Source: Euglena gracilis
Lineage: Eukaryota; Euglenida; Euglenophyceae; Euglenales
Direction: 5' to 3'
Assembly: GCA_039621445.1 (NCBI GenBank)
Contig: CP154954.1
Location: forward strand, 12,518,716 to 12,582,715
DNA: 64,000 bases
Position numbers and translations under genes: made by a program. The notes beneath the pieces were generated by a model that saw only the letters and a list, made by a program, of their open reading frames with translations, was not told the origin of the DNA and did not search any database. How positions within the stretch are numbered: the stretch's first letter is position 1; every line of letters begins with the position of its first letter. Positions 1-10,322 of this stretch are shown here, piece after piece.

Positions 1-93
1 AACATTCCAGCTGACGATCATTCTTTTCCCCAAAGTGTCAAAATCATGACCTGTCACCAAAATATGAATTTATTGGGATTTTTTTCCCGCCAG

Positions 94-269
94 GCTCGAC
101 TGTCAACGTTGTCGGCGTCTCCCCGGAAGTTGTATTGGGCCGGTTTTCAAGACGTGCTGAGGTGGTGGTGGAGGAGGGGCATTTCAAACTCTTTCAAAAG
201 CAAATGCATGTCTCGCTTTTCCTCCATACCCATCATGAACATGTTGGAGCTTCTCCGCGAAAGCAGTAG
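94..269 (+). CDS. terminal exon of an unidentified gene
   Basis: An acceptor (TTTTTTCCCGCCAG, ending at 93) opens a frame with no methionine start that runs 57 codons to TAG at 267-269. The peptide begins STVNVVGVSPEVVLGRF and ends HEHVGASPRKQ. It is hydrophilic and His-rich near the end (LHTHHEHV). The frame looks better than the overlapping frame because its codons make an ordinary mixed peptide right up to the stop. Upstream exons lie outside the window, and I do not recognise the family. Confidence 0.45.
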
Positions 270-566
270 GAACCTGCAGGCCACAAATAAGAGGCTTCCG
301 CACAATTCATGATCAATGTGAAATTGCAGCACATCTCGAGGGGTTGATTTCTTCGGCACAAAGTTCGTTTTATAGGATTCTATGGGGAAATTTGATTATT
401 GAAAGCTATGATGAACCCCAATAATTGTCTTAATTTGAATTATTAGGTACGTCCCCCTTTGATGATACAACATTTTACAAGGTCGAATTAAACAAAAGCA
501 CGAAAAATTGTTGTCCGTTCATTGCAACAAGAATGCCATCCCATCGTCAACCCCCCCCCCCCCCAG
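270..566 (+). other. intergenic or intron, nothing recognised
   Basis: The stretch is AT-rich without coding signal. A pure C run at 551-564 forms the pyrimidine tract of the next exon's acceptor. Confidence 0.4.
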
Positions 567-743
567 TACTGGCCCGGCAGCAGCGGGCAAACCATCCTTT
601 TTGACTGGACGGACGCCCATGGGCCCAACCTGCCCCTGGAGCGCATGTGCGAGTATGGCAAGAAGGCGAAGCGGCTCGCGCCGAAGCTGGCAGTGGTGCG
701 CTTCGTCTCCCTTGTGGCCCGGGACTTGCCCCGCCCCCAGGGT
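567..743 (+). CDS. internal exon, unidentified protein
   Basis: The exon follows a run of 14 C plus CAG and ends at CAGGGT/gtgacg, or two bases earlier. It reads YWPGSSGQTILFDWTDAHG, then NLPLERMCEYGKKAKRLAPK and LAVVRFVSLVARDLPRPQG. Codons end mostly in G or C, unlike the flanks. The LERMCEYGKKAKRLAPKLAVVRFVSLV part is a basic amphipathic helix. It may be an early exon of the helical-repeat gene that follows. The family is not recognised. Confidence 0.5.
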
Positions 744-1752
744 GTGACGTGGGTGGTTGTGTGATGTGTGCCTCCCAATTTGAGGATCTGCTCCCTTGCC
801 CACAGAATAGGGGCAAGCATGCCAACCCACACATGCACGTGTGTATGTGCACGTAGGTGCAGTGGATGCAAGCTCTTGACTCTCAAGCTCATATGCAACA
901 CCGACACAACACACAACAAGCACAGCACAACACAATCTGCACAGATCAACGTCACATGGACTGATAAGTGAGATTGTGATCAAACCCTGCCCTGCAACAG
1001 CTGTAACCCACTGTTGAACCATGGCTACGAAGGCCGGGGACCCCTGCAGTAGCATTTTGCATCGTGCAAATACGTTGAATCATTCACACTGCTGTTTTCA
1101 AGGTCACTTATTCCACGGTGACTGCCAACCGTTATTGAACAATTCTCTGGCTCGTCCGCCGAGCATTGCTTTTAAGGTGATCTTGACTTTAGCTGATTTT
1201 GTCAGGGTGCTCTGCGATGGGCATTTTGGCGGACGTACTTGCACTGCGTGCTGAGGAGCTGGGCCTACACCCTGGCACGGTGGCTGCCTGGGGGCGTCCA
1301 GGCAGGTATCCTGTAGCCAACTGGATGGTTAATGGTGTAGGCGTGTTATTTGTTCTTCGTTTGGGGCTTCTCTCTGCTTCGACAGGCGGTTTTTACCATT
1401 TGCCCATTATTATATCTTTTCATTTTCTTCCTTTTTCTTTCAGATTGTCTGTTGAAAACTTCTTTCCTCCTCCCATCATGGTACCTCGTCCCCCCCCCCT
1501 GGGCTCTTGGCCCCTCGGCATTTGCCCCCCTCCTTTTCACATGCAAACCTGGCCCCCCAAAAGTTAGGTTTTGATCTTATATTACGATCGCGGCTTTTTG
1601 GCTCAATTTGCGTTTGGCCGGCTAAACATCTGACCATCCAATCTTGGCACCTGTTGTTGGCCCCCCCAACCTTATTTTCAATTGTGTGCCCTGGCCAAGC
1701 GCCCGGGCTCTGGCCTGGGGCGCAGTTGATACTTTCCCGCCGCCAACCCCAG
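744..1752 (+). other. putative intron, no gene seen
   Basis: Mixed composition with C runs around 1492-1500 and 1548-1556 and T-rich stretches. No element family or RNA gene was recognised. Confidence 0.35.
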
Positions 1753-1903
1753 CGCATCATGCAGGACGACGTGATGCACCTGGGGCTGCTCATCCTGGAG
1801 TTCCTCGCGCCGTACCCCCTGTTCTCGGAGGGGTTCGTCCAGACCGGGGGGCCCGAGGTCCTGGCCCAGTTCCTGCTCAACACGGAGCGGCCCAAGCGAC
1901 CAG
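1753..1903 (+). CDS. exon, alpha-helical (ARM/HEAT-like) segment
   Basis: The exon follows the acceptor CCGCCAACCCCAG. It encodes RIMQDDVMHLGLLILEFLAP, YPLFSEGFVQTGGPEVLAQF and LLNTERPKRP: two helices around a Gly-Gly turn, the pattern of armadillo-type repeats. The 3' end is unclear. A GT donor exists after GGCCCGAG (1857), but the coding look continues to a possible GC donor (CGACCAG/gcacga) near 1903. ARM-like is inferred from the helix pattern, not from a family match. Confidence 0.5.
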
Positions 1904-2312
1904 GCACGACCGCTCAAATAATTGGATGCACATATTTTTATCTGGAATCCCTGGAACGTGCCTAAAAATGTACCTAAAGCCTGGAATGCACCTCAAAAGC
2001 TTTCATATGGTCTTACAGTCATATGGTCTGACAGTTTCCTGGGGGGGGGGTTGTTGCAAATACAGGGCAAAAAGTCTTATTGCACAGAGCACATGGAGGA
2101 AACACTCATAAGAATTTTCACTGGTTTTTTGGTGCTTTTGTTCATTTGTGTTCTTCGGATGTTTAATGATTCTTCATTCAAATTGCACCCCGCTGCTGAA
2201 TCTGATGCATATTCGTTACCATTATTCGGTACCATTATATTCGGTATATATTCGGTACCGTTTCAACGGACACTGGTGCCTCCAACGGCGTCCCCCTGCG
2301 GTGCCCTGCCCC

Positions 2313-2412
2313 TGCGTGCTCGTGGTGCTTTACGAGCTGTTCCAGGGCAACTCCGTCCGCCTGCCCGCCCAGGACAAGCACGTCGCCCTGCTGGACGCCG
2401 CCATCCACAGCG
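2313..2412 (+). CDS. exon, helical segment
   Basis: The frame reads CVLVVLYELFQGNSVRLPAQ then DKHVALLDAAIHSG with GC-ending codons, and ends at CACAGCG/gtgccc. The only AG upstream that could serve as acceptor is inside the coding look (TTTACGAG, ending 2336). Either the exon starts at 2337 or the acceptor is not AG. The peptide is leucine-rich and helical like its neighbours. Confidence 0.45.
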
Positions 2413-2806
2413 GTGCCCAGCCTGCCGTGACCTTCCTCTTTTTCCTGTGCCGTCGGTCCTGTCTGAAAAGCTGACGGGACGATAAACCCAGGATTTGGTC
2501 TTGTCGGGCTCTCTTTCTGGCTCTGTGCAATGAAAGATGGCTTTCGAATTTTGATGCTGTAAATGCAGAAAAACGTTTAAACCCTTCTCCCAGTTCAGCC
2601 ATCTGCTTGTGTGCTTTTGCAGTGGAGCTGCTCCCTCAAGGGACAGTTTTCTTTTTTTTCCCCAATCGGAAGGGTCCTTGTGCCCACCGTTCGGGTTTGT
2701 GTGCGCCTGCATTTGTGAAGGGTTTTCGCAGTGAACGTGTCACCAACACGTCTGCGCCGCACTGCGCGCATGTCTGCCCTCTGCTTTCCTCAACGCCGTC
2801 CCACAG

Positions 2807-2994
2807 GCGACGCCTCCGGCCCAGCCCCAGCCAATCCGCCAGGCTGTCCGCGACGCCTACTCCCGCCAGGCAGCCGCGGGGCTCCTCAACGGGTTCCTGG
2901 CGGACACGAACGATTTCTGCCCCGCCAAGCAGTCCGCGGCGCGGGCTCCCGGTCGTAAAGCGAGAGCCTGCTGGGGCGCGCTGGGGAGACAAGG
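2807..2994 (+). CDS. exon, Ala/Arg-rich helical segment
   Basis: The acceptor is CAACGCCGTCCCACAG. The peptide is ATPPAQPQPIRQAVRDAYSR, QAAAGLLNGFLADTNDFCPA, KQSAARAPGRKARACWGALG and RQG, ending at AAGG/gttggt in phase 2. An alternative donor (GTC/gtaaag) lies at 2955. The phase-2 end fits the single-base start of the next exon (3202). Confidence 0.5.
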
Positions 2995-3201
2995 GTTGGT
3001 CGGATTTTGGAATGAGTGGTATTTGGCGCTGGGTGCCTGATTATGGCTGACTTCAAGCGGAAACTGGATTGGTCGGCAGGCACCAGGACTCAAAACCAAC
3101 CCCCCCCCCCCGCCTGCCGTGGGCCGGCACCCCATAGCACCCCCCCCAAGGTTGACGGACAGAAGCCCAATCCCCACTCGCACACCGCCGGGGTCTGCCA
3201 G

Positions 3202-3384
3202 CAACGCCACCGCCCTCGTGGCGGGCAACGCCGTGGACCTGTTCCTCTCGGCGTTGGCCCTGGCGCGGGCGCAGGCGTCGCGGACGCTGCCCCCGGAGGC
3301 GGACCAGCTGGCGCAGCTCGTGACCAGCCCGGCGAAGGCGAAGCCCAGGGACTGGGCTGGATGGGAGGGGACGACCACACCCCT
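3202..3384 (+). CDS. exon, helical segment
   Basis: The acceptor is GGGGTCTGCCAG. After one carried-over base the frame reads NATALVAGNAVDLFLSALAL, ARAQASRTLPPEADQLAQLV and TSPAKAKPRDWAGWEGTTTP. The donor ACACCCCT/gtgatg leaves phase 2, which the next exon (3794, one base before ATG GAC) completes. It forms two long amphipathic helices in alpha-solenoid style. Confidence 0.55.
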
Positions 3385-3793
3385 GTGATGCAGTGGCAGC
3401 GACCGGTTCTGCCGGGTTATTGCTGTGGTGCCTGCATGTTGTACTTTCTTGGTCATGGATGCACCTCTGAACGAAGTTCTTTCCTCCCCCGTCCCGGAGT
3501 GTCGTTGGGAAGTTGTCGCCTTTTTGTCTCATTTACCAAGAAGCACGATGATGATACCCTCGTTTACCAAGTACATGCCTCCCCCTCCAAGCCTGCTTCT
3601 GGGACAGGCATTCCAGCGTTTCCCAAGGCCAGCCAGTTCGCCAGGACATGATACAGAGCGTATGCCACCACAATAGTGGTCTCTCGCCGTCACCGATTCC
3701 ATCGCTTCATCCACCAAACTCTGTGTTGTTGTGTTGATCTGGGAGGAGTTCCTCTGACCTTTGACATCCCCTGCCATCGGCCAACGTCTACAG

Positions 3794-3912
3794 CATGGAC
3801 TTCGCCCTGCCGTTGGAGGGCCAGTACTTCACGGAAGGGGCTACTGCAGCGGCGGCGCGAGCACCCCTTGACGAGCTCGCCTGGAGCCCCCGCCCATCCC
3901 CCTCGCGAAACC
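3794..3912 (+). CDS. exon of the helical-repeat gene
   Basis: The acceptor is GGCCAACGTCTACAG. It reads MDFALPLEGQYFTEGATAAA, ARAPLDELAWSPRPSPSRN and ends AACC/gtgtgtgg in phase 1, matched by the two-base start of the next exon at 4603. It is less helical than its neighbours and may be a loop. Confidence 0.5.
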
Positions 3913-4602
3913 GTGTGTGGCATCTCCGCTTCCTCCTGTCAACCGGTACATTGTGAGTTTTTGTTAGGTTCCATTTGTGGGCCCCAGCGAATGCTGAAGT
4001 GGTATTTTCTGTTTTCGTTCGAAATGTAAAATATTTCAATACGTCAATTCAATAATTTTAATTATGTTTAAATAGACGTTAAGCAACATAAATGTGCCCC
4101 AAATTGCCTCTCCTTCTCTGACCTCACCAACGATTTTCTATGGCACATTGCTGGTGAATGTATGATTCGCCCAATGTGTTCTGTGGTATGGCATCTACTC
4201 AGACAGTCTTTCAGGTCCCGACAGGTTCTTGATGGTTCTGCCTGTTAAATGCGAGGGTCAGCTGTTGCCCAATCAATCATGATCGGAAGTTGTCCGTCCA
4301 TGTGGTGACCTCCCCCTGTCTTTGCACCAGTACTTGACGATCTTTTTAACGAAATGGGTCAATGAGAAACTTGACTTGTTGCACAACTTGCAGTTTTTTG
4401 TAAATTTCCGGGTTTCGATTTTTGGGCACCCGGTTTGATCCCAGGTTGGGCGGTGCACCCCAGTTCATACGGCAGTGGAGGGGAGGTGGGCTGTCAGCCA
4501 GCAACCTTTTCCCAGCCAGCCCTTTTTTTCTAGCCTCTAATCTGGCCGGGGCGCGGGGTCAGTAAGCGCAGCCCTGGGGTGACATATGAGTCATTATTTA
4601 AG

Positions 4603-4902
4603 CGGCCTTCCGCCGCCGGCGGGGATGCCTCCACCTCCTCGCGGCCCTGAAGCGCCTCAGCGTGCTGCGGGAGGGCAGCCAGGGTTCGCTATGTCGGAGG
4701 GTGTTCGCGACAGAGCAGGGGAGGGGTGCCCCCCCGGACCGGAGGGGGAAGCAGGACCCCCCACCTGCTCTGGTATCGAACCTTGAGGGCAACCTGCCCC
4801 AGCTCAATGCGGTGGCTGCGGCGGTTGTGTGCCTGCTGGAGGTGGTGGATGGCCCCGTTGGAGAGCGCAACGCTCGGGGGGAGGCCGCCTCTTCCGGGCT
4901 GT
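4603..4902 (+). CDS. exon, leucine-rich helical segment
   Basis: The acceptor is GTCATTATTTAAG. An open frame runs AFRRRRGCLHLLAALKRLSV, LREGSQGSLCRRVFATEQG, a Gly/Pro/Arg linker, then EGNLPQLNAVAAAVVCLLEV and VDGPVGERNARG. The central linker is C/G-run-rich and could instead be a short intron splitting two exons, near 4726-4787. The two-base start matches the previous exon. The pattern of leucines suggests two ARM/HEAT helices. The donor is uncertain (GTGTGC or GTGCTA near 4901-4903). Confidence 0.5.
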
Positions 4903-5279
4903 GTGCTAGGGCCAGGGAAATTCTGAAGCCGGACCATAGATTCATTTAACACGTGGGTGACCCTTCCTCCTTGGGGGGGGGGGGGGGGGTGGGTTTTTCG
5001 AGAGTGGGTGGTGGGTTGGGGTCCCGGGACTCCCCCCGGGGTTGTGCCCTGGGTCAGGTTTTCGCCCGGCTAAAGGCCAGAAAATTTTCTCACCATTTTC
5101 GGCTGATTTTGACTGGATTTTTTGGTGGGTGGTGGTTGACCTCCCCCCCCCCCCCCCGGTGGGGTCGGGGGGGTGTGGGTTTTCAAAATAGTGGGTGGGT
5201 GGGTGGGTGGGTTTGGGCCCGGGAAAAAGTGCCCCGCAGGGTCACTAAGTGAATCTATGAGCTGGAACCCAGCCACCCC

Positions 5280-5645
5280 ACAGTGGGAACCAGCCAGCCA
5301 GCACCTTTTCTTTCTTTTTTTTAGTCAGCTGCTGCCAGCCGGCCTGTGCCTCCCCCCTCCCCCCCGGGGGGGGGGGTCGGCAACAAAGTTTTCACAGCCA
5401 AAAAACGACGGCTAAAAATGACCATTTCTGAGGTGATTTTTTGATTTTCACATCAAATTTTTGTCTGAAGAAATGCAACCCAGTGGGATTTGGGTTTTTT
5501 TTTGTGGGGGGGTCCCGCTGGGTCCAGCCTGGAAGCCAGGTAGGACGCCCTCCCTGGACCCCACCCCCCAGGGGGGGGTCCAGCCAGCACCTGTTTTCCA
5601 GCCAGCACCTTTTCCAAGCCTGCTGCTGGACCCCCCCCCCGGGTG
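5280..5645 (+). repeat. dispersed repeat, CCAGCCAGCACC family
   Basis: It carries CAGCCAGCACCTTTTC twice and the stretch GCTGGGTCCAGCC, after an AAATTTTTGTCTGAAG-like lead. The order of blocks (CAAATTTTGGC-like lead, CCCAGCTGGATTTGGG-like block, GGGTCCAGC, C-run) is shared with 7130-7350. Partial copies lie at 11640-11720, 37660-37700, 47085-47110, 56785-56820, 59630-59760 and 60560-60660. Confidence 0.5.
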
Positions 5646-5991
5646 CTTAAGAAAATCCCTGGCACAGGCTGCTCTAATGAAATGTTGCCGCGGGAAAGGA
5701 TAGCACTGGCTCCCATAAGCTACCATGTCTCCGTGGGAACGTTGGAATGATTGGAGACAAGTGGCATGTGATGAGATCCCCCCCTGTGCCCTAAGTGTTA
5801 CAACCCCCCCCCCCGACCCCTGCGGTCAGAAGAAAGTTTTCGGAGGTTTGGCCGGTTTGATTTGATCTGTTTTGACAAAAGTTTTTTTTTTGCGACCGAC
5901 GAAACCCTTTGTTTAACGACTTACATCCCCCTCCCCTGGACAGAGAAACGACCCTCCCACGCTCGGAAGACAGATTACCAGTCGTTGGCCA

Positions 5992-6180
5992 GGGGGGGAA
6001 TATGCAACTTGCATAATTTGCATTTTTTTGCATAAAATATTTTGCCCTGGAAAATTTTTTTGTATTTGGTTGCATAACGTATGTCATGTTATGCCAACGC
6101 AAGGGGGGGGATGCAACTTGGCCCTTCAAATTATGCAAGTCAAAAAAATGCAAAAAAAATTATAACTTGCATAAAACCCT
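5992..6180 (+). repeat. dispersed repeat, TGCATAATTTGCAT family, copy 1
   Basis: A G-run is followed by AATATGCAACTTGCATAATT, T-rich TGCA blocks and TGCATAAAATATTTTGCCC. The right part repeats the motif inverted (ACTTGCAT and ATGCAAGTC), so the unit can fold back. Close copies are at 58560-58690 and, more diverged, 35770-35935. The 58.6 kb copy forms a whole intron. Confidence 0.55.
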
Positions 6181-6526
6181 TGAGAAAAGGCTGGAATATA
6201 GCAGATTTTTGCTGCCTAAAATCCGTAAACATGTGACAATGCCGGTGGACCTGTCAATGATTCACAAAGAAGACCTCCTGGAAGACAACGGCAAGCACTG
6301 AGACAACAAAGACCCCAGGCAACTGCAGAGGGACCAGGGACAAAACATAGGGTACGGGCATCAGATCAAAGTGGTAATTTGTTGATAGATGGCCTTAAAA
6401 ACTTCTTTTCCTGTAACCTCCTCCTCAGTGATGTTCCGTCATCTGTGCCAGTCTATGTGCATTCAAGAATGGACACACACAACACGACTATTGGGGGGAT
6501 GCAGATGAATGCAGCCATGACTTCAG

Positions 6527-6678
6527 GGTCCTGTTCCACACCTCCCCTCGCCCCCAACCTCAAGCTCAACGTCCTCAGCCTCCTCCAGGCAATGACGGAC
6601 CGCCCGGCCTCATGTGAGGCGCTCGTCTCCTGTGGCCTGACGCAGGCACTCCTTGCCCAGTCCGGTGGTGGTTGCTTG
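6527..6678 (+). CDS. exon, helical segment
   Basis: The acceptor is CCATGACTTCAG. The frame reads SCSTPPLAPNLKLNVLSLLQ, AMTDRPASCEALVSCGLTQA and LLAQSGGG, ending at a GTTGGG donor (6679) or a GTGGTG donor (6665). The two-base start agrees with a phase-1 end of the 4603 exon. Leucine spacing is that of two packed helices. Confidence 0.5.
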
Positions 6679-7129
6679 GTTGGGCCAGTGTTGTTCAATG
6701 TATGGTGCATTTCACTCCCCCGCTTTTCTGGGAAATGCTGTCTCCGCTGTTTGGTTGCATACCTTGGGTACAATACACCAGTGGGGAGGGTTGGTGAACC
6801 CCCATTTGTTTGAAACGCTGTTTCCGAGATCAAACAATGACTGGCTGGCCCGGAGAAATATTCCGACAGCTGTGTGATGCGGCTGGTTCCAACCACATGC
6901 CTTCTGAGGGGGCGTGGACGATGGGGCCACTTTCACGCTCAGCCAGTCATTTTTTTTTTGGGCCACGAAACCAGTCCTCCAGCCGAGCAGCAGAGTCCTG
7001 CGGGGTCAGCTGCAGTCAGAAATAAAGTTTGGGCCAGCCCGGCAAAGAAAAATTTTCGGCATGAAGCGCCAAAATGTTTAGAATTTGGGTAAAAAAAAGG
7101 CAAAAAAAGGCATTTTTCGGTCGTTTTTT

Positions 7130-7350
7130 GGTTATCACCTCCAAATTTTGGCCGAAAAATGCCAACCCAGCTGGATTTGGGCTTTTCTGGGGTATTTTTG
7201 GGGGGGTGCCCGCTGGGTCCAGCTCCCAGCCGGCCTGACCCCCCCCTGGACCCCCACCCCCTAATGGGGAGGGTCCAGCGAGCACCTTTTTCCTGCCGGT
7301 CCGCAGGACCCCCGCCCTCCACGGGAGGTCCTGCGGACCGGTAGGAAAAC
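7130..7350 (+). repeat. CCAGCCAGCACC family copy with a terminal hairpin
   Basis: It shares blocks with 5280-5645. Its right end (7288-7310 with 7327-7349) is a 23-bp inverted repeat around TCCTGCCGGTCCGCAGGACC with one G:T pair and a 16-base loop. It lies about 55 bases before the next exon's acceptor. Confidence 0.55.
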
Positions 7351-7404
7351 CCCTTCCCCCCGCCCTGTGCCCCCGCCGTGGCTGCCGCCAAAACATTACC
7401 ACAG

Positions 7405-7564
7405 GCCACGGAGCAGATGCGCCTCTCCGCGCTGAAGTCGCTGCGCAACGTCATCCGGCAGTGCGCCAACGTGCGCTTCGACGTCATGCTCCACCCGAGC
7501 TTCCTGCTGCTGCTGCCCCAGCTGGCCACCCCCCACAACCGAGGCCTCGTGAACCTCAACCCCG
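7405..7564 (+). CDS. exon, armadillo/HEAT-like segment
   Basis: The acceptor is AAACATTACCACAG. It encodes ATEQMRLSALKSLRNVIRQC, ANVRFDVMLHPSFLLLLPQL and ATPHNRGLVNLNP, ending CCCCG/gtgaat (or earlier at CTC/gtgaac, 7550). This is the clearest repeat-like exon. 'LSALKSLRNVI' followed by a leucine-rich second helix is the usual H2-H3 look of ARM/HEAT repeats. The family call rests on pattern only. Confidence 0.6.
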
Positions 7565-7809
7565 GTGAATGCGCCACACTAAGGCGAATGTGAGCTACTG
7601 TCTTTTTTCTCCCATGGCATGGAAGCAGTTGAAACGGTAAACTCCTGCCCCCAGTGAGTCCCATTAAGAGACACAGGGAGGGGGGCACACTTCACTTCAC
7701 CCCCCTTGCCCTAAACACGGGCCCAAAGTCGAATTCGCTTGGGTTCTCCCTATCCTACAGGTACCACCTTGCCAAATGTGTAGTATGGAAGGCCTTCTCC
7801 TGTTTAGGG

Positions 7810-7930
7810 TAGCATCTGGGTTGGTTGTTAGGGTTAGGGTTAGCGTTGGGGTTAGGAATCAGGTTTTAAGCTGTTTCGTCTAAATTTGGGCTTAAATTTG
7901 AGATTAATGTCAGGCCTAACCCTAACCCAA
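7810..7930 (+). repeat. telomere-like TTAGGG motifs facing each other
   Basis: TTAGGGTTAGGGTTAG near 7828-7844 is followed about 75 bases on by CCTAACCCTAACCC (7913-7927). The arrangement is inverted. It is internal and short, so not a telomere; the same motif is in the core of the fold-back element at 40549-40831. Confidence 0.5.
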
Positions 7931-8298
7931 GTGCACCAACCCCATTCCTACCAAAAACACAAAACACCGGAACAAGTGCCAATGAAGCCTCTTCAGTTTG
8001 CTGGCTTGCCCCAAGAAAGTGAAACCCCCATAAATATGCGCCCCCCCATAAATTACCGGGACGCCCTCAGGCGGCCTAGTAGTTTATGGCTTCCGTAGCC
8101 TTCTTCCCCGCCGATGCAGCCATTTTCTTTTCAACAACAGCTGCAATGAATTTAGTTGATCTCCGTTGCAGCCTTTCAATCCTTCTCTTGCCCGCACACA
8201 TCCCGCAATTTCGCACGGACGCCTCCTCTGCGGTCAATAATTGCCGTGCTTAGATGCGTTAAGCCTGCCCGGTGCTCCCCCGCAACGTGGGTGGCCAG

Positions 8299-8415
8299 CC
8301 CCAACTCTGTGTCTGGACGCCGCCGGTGGTGGTGTCCGCGCTGTGGGTGTTGGACGGAATGCTGCCCCGGCGTGACGACGGGGCTGACGTGCCGTACCCA
8401 GGGCCCTGGCGATGC
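8299..8415 (+). CDS. exon, helical segment
   Basis: It follows GTGGGTGGCCAG and ends CGATGC/gtatgg, a good donor. The frame reads PQLCVWTPPVVVSALWVLDG then MLPRRDDGADVPYPGPWRC with GC-ending codons. It is 117 bases in phase 0, as is the next exon. VVVSALWVLDGML is a hydrophobic helix. Confidence 0.45.
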
Positions 8416-8646
8416 GTATGGGCGATGTCGGCAAGTGCTCACACCACCCTCTGCCAGTCATGGCTACGCCCATGTGCTGTTCAGAACACACACTATCACG
8501 CGCTCAGCAAACTTACCAAACATAGCACATCAACACGGACACCCCCACTTTTCTGATTTCATGCTGAATGTATGTTTCTCTGAGTGCTCTTCTTTGTTAG
8601 TACAGCGCCTCTCTCCTTCTCCCGGCCCTGCCCCCACCTGGTGAAG

Positions 8647-8745
8647 TCCGTGGTCACGGGGACCATCGTCCCCACGCTGTGCCGCACCCTCATCCAGACC
8701 CTGCAGCGCCTGTACAGCGAGTCGATGGATGTGACCGCCCTGCAG
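8647..8745 (+). CDS. exon, helical segment
   Basis: It spans 33 whole codons between CACCTGGTGAAG and CTGCAG/gtcatg: SVVTGTIVPTLCRTLIQTLQ, RLYSESMDVTALQ. The coding look extends upstream to 8606 (acceptor TTAGTACAG), so the start may be earlier. It is strongly amphipathic and consistent with the solenoid. Confidence 0.5.
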
Positions 8746-8924
8746 GTCATGGGCGGCCACCGAGTCTGATGGCGCCAGAAGGCCTAAAAAGGCTTTTTGC
8801 CCTCTTTCTCGCCCCCCAAAATGTTTTTGAGTTCTGCAAAAATGTTTTTAATTTGATGGCATCAATTTTGTTTTGCCCAAGGAGCCTCTAGAGCCTTAGA
8901 CTTGAGTACAGCTAACCTACTCCC

Positions 8925-9200
8925 TCCCGGGAAACTGTCACTCTCGGGAAACTGTCACCTAAGCCCCGTACACGCTGACCTGTCTCCATAGGGACCTGTC
9001 ACCGACCTCTGCACTCGCTGACCTGCAACCCCATAAATTGGACCTCATTTTCTCGAATTTTGACCACAATTTCGCCCTTTTTGTATTTCTAGGTCAGTGG
9101 GGGGTTGAAAATTCATCTTTTCCCCTCTGACCCAGACCTGCCCGGGAAACTCACCCAAGCCCTGTCCTCGCTGACCTGTCATTATAGGGACCTCGCCTCT
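8925..9200 (+). repeat. degenerate GGGAAACTGTCA-family repeats
   Basis: CCGGGAAACTGTCAC appears twice (about 8928-8960), followed by repeated CGCTGACCTGTC and ATAGGGACCT units up to 9200. It is related to the compact copies at 9928, 21214, 27930 and 53913. Confidence 0.45.
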
Positions 9201-9334
9201 GTACTCGCTGACTTGTCAGGCCCCAGTTTCCGGGGGGGGGGGGTGGGGGGCTTTTGCCCACCAAGACCATGCGAAGCTTGGTGTCCAAAGAATTTTTTTG
9301 TCCAGTGTCCAGACAGACTCCTGCCCCCCCCCAG

Positions 9335-9442
9335 CCTTACTGGCCCCCCATCCTCCGACACCATCGTCAAGGCCCTGGTGCCGTTGCTGTGCCGCATCGC
9401 AGAGGCCGGGTACGGGGAGGTGGTGGGCAGGGCATCGCTCAG
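9335..9442 (+). CDS. exon, helical segment
   Basis: After a run of 10 C plus AG the frame reads LTGPPSSDTIVKALVPLLCR then IAEAGYGEVVGRASLR, ending CTCAG/gtgtga or AGGT/gtgagc. The exon may start at 9371 (ATCGTCAAG acceptor). The 'ALVPLLCRIAEAG' helix is typical of its neighbours. Confidence 0.5.
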
Positions 9443-9514
9443 GTGTGAGCGGAAGGTCCCGCCAGCCCCATTTTTGCCCGGCTCCACTTCGTGGGTGACA
9501 GCTTATCAGTACAA

Positions 9515-9655
9515 TATGTCAATGTTATATATAGTGTTATATATATGTAGTGTATATATATATATAGTGTTGTATATATGTAGTGTATATATATATAGTG
9601 TTATATATATGTCAATGTTATATATATTGTGTTATATATATGTATATTTACAATG
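9515..9655 (+). repeat. TA-rich microsatellite
   Basis: Interrupted ATATATGTAGTGT units repeat about five times. Confidence 0.7.
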
Positions 9656-9927
9656 TGTGTTGAAAATGCTGCAAATGAAGCCCCTTCCAGCCTTCCATTC
9701 TTAACCAGCTGTAAAGGTGCATAAGTTGATCATCGTGCAGTTCCCAGCTGGATAAGTGGGCTGCTGGCAAACAAACCAAAAAGCCAACCAGTTCAAAAAA
9801 AAACAAACAATTTCAGAACGAAGGGTTAGTGAGACGTGTCACCGGTTGAGGATCATCCGACGAACCCACCACGCCGAGCCAGGAGCTATCTTGTCCAGCC
9901 GTAGCCGAGTGGCCAAAAGCGGTTCTA

Positions 9928-10083
9928 CCTCCCCCCCCCCCCCCCCGAAACTGTCAGGGTCCCTCCCAGGAAACTGTCAGGGTCCCCGGTACCGGCCAAC
10001 CTGTCATGATAGGAAGTTGTCAGGGTCCCCAGTACCGGCCAACCTGTCAGGTGACAGTTTCCCGGGGCGGGGGGGGGGGTAGG
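9928..10083 (+). mobile_element. GGGAAACTGTCA fold-back element, copy 1
   Basis: The left end is a C-run then GAAACTGTCAGGGTC; the right end is GACAGTTTCCCGGGG, a G-run and TAGGT. The ends are inverted repeats. The middle is made of two GGTACCGGCCAACCTGTCA-type subunits (second copy with CAGTACC) separated by ATAGGAAGTTGTCAGGGTCC. It has no coding capacity. Further compact copies are listed separately. Confidence 0.6.
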
Positions 10084-10220
10084 TATGAACCCTCATGCTA
10101 GTCATGGCTCCAAAAAAAGAATTGAGAGTCAAATGGGGTGGTGGGGACCCCCCTCACCCTTACCAAGCAAAGAACCCGCTGCACCTCACCAACTGAGCGG
10201 CGCCATGGGGGTTGGCCCAG

Positions 10221-10312
10221 AGCCTGGCCGGCTACCACGCCCTCGCCAACGCCCTCCTCCAGGCGGCCCAGGAGGAGGACGAGGAGGAGTACCGGACGCT
10301 GGCAGACAGGCC
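10221..10312 (+). CDS. exon, acidic helical segment
   Basis: The acceptor is GTTGGCCCAG. The frame reads [20 protein letters not shown] then [13 protein letters not shown]. No GT donor follows for about 280 bases. Either a GC donor is used (GACAG/gccggg) or the frame runs on into the 21-bp tandem repeat, which is open in this frame. Coding in the first 90 bases is convincing. Confidence 0.5.
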
Positions 10313-10322
10313 GGGGGCATGC

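Larger units (their letters stand above)
4903..6526 (+). other. long repeat-filled intron
   Basis: It contains long G and C runs (4973-4990, 5142-5158, 5358-5375) around a GT-rich segment, a 'CCAGCCAGCACC' family copy (about 5280-5645) and a 'TGCATAATTTGCAT' family copy (about 5992-6180). No coding signal was seen. Confidence 0.45.

Noticed and set aside
7828-7927. TTAGGG repeats as a telomere or internal telomeric array
   Set aside because: Only two or three units, inverted, with unique sequence between; too short.
9895-9928. tRNA-like sequence GTAGCCGAGTGGCC
   Set aside because: It matches an A-box of Leu/Ser tRNAs, but no B-box, anticodon arm or acceptor stem follows; the fold-back element begins at 9928.
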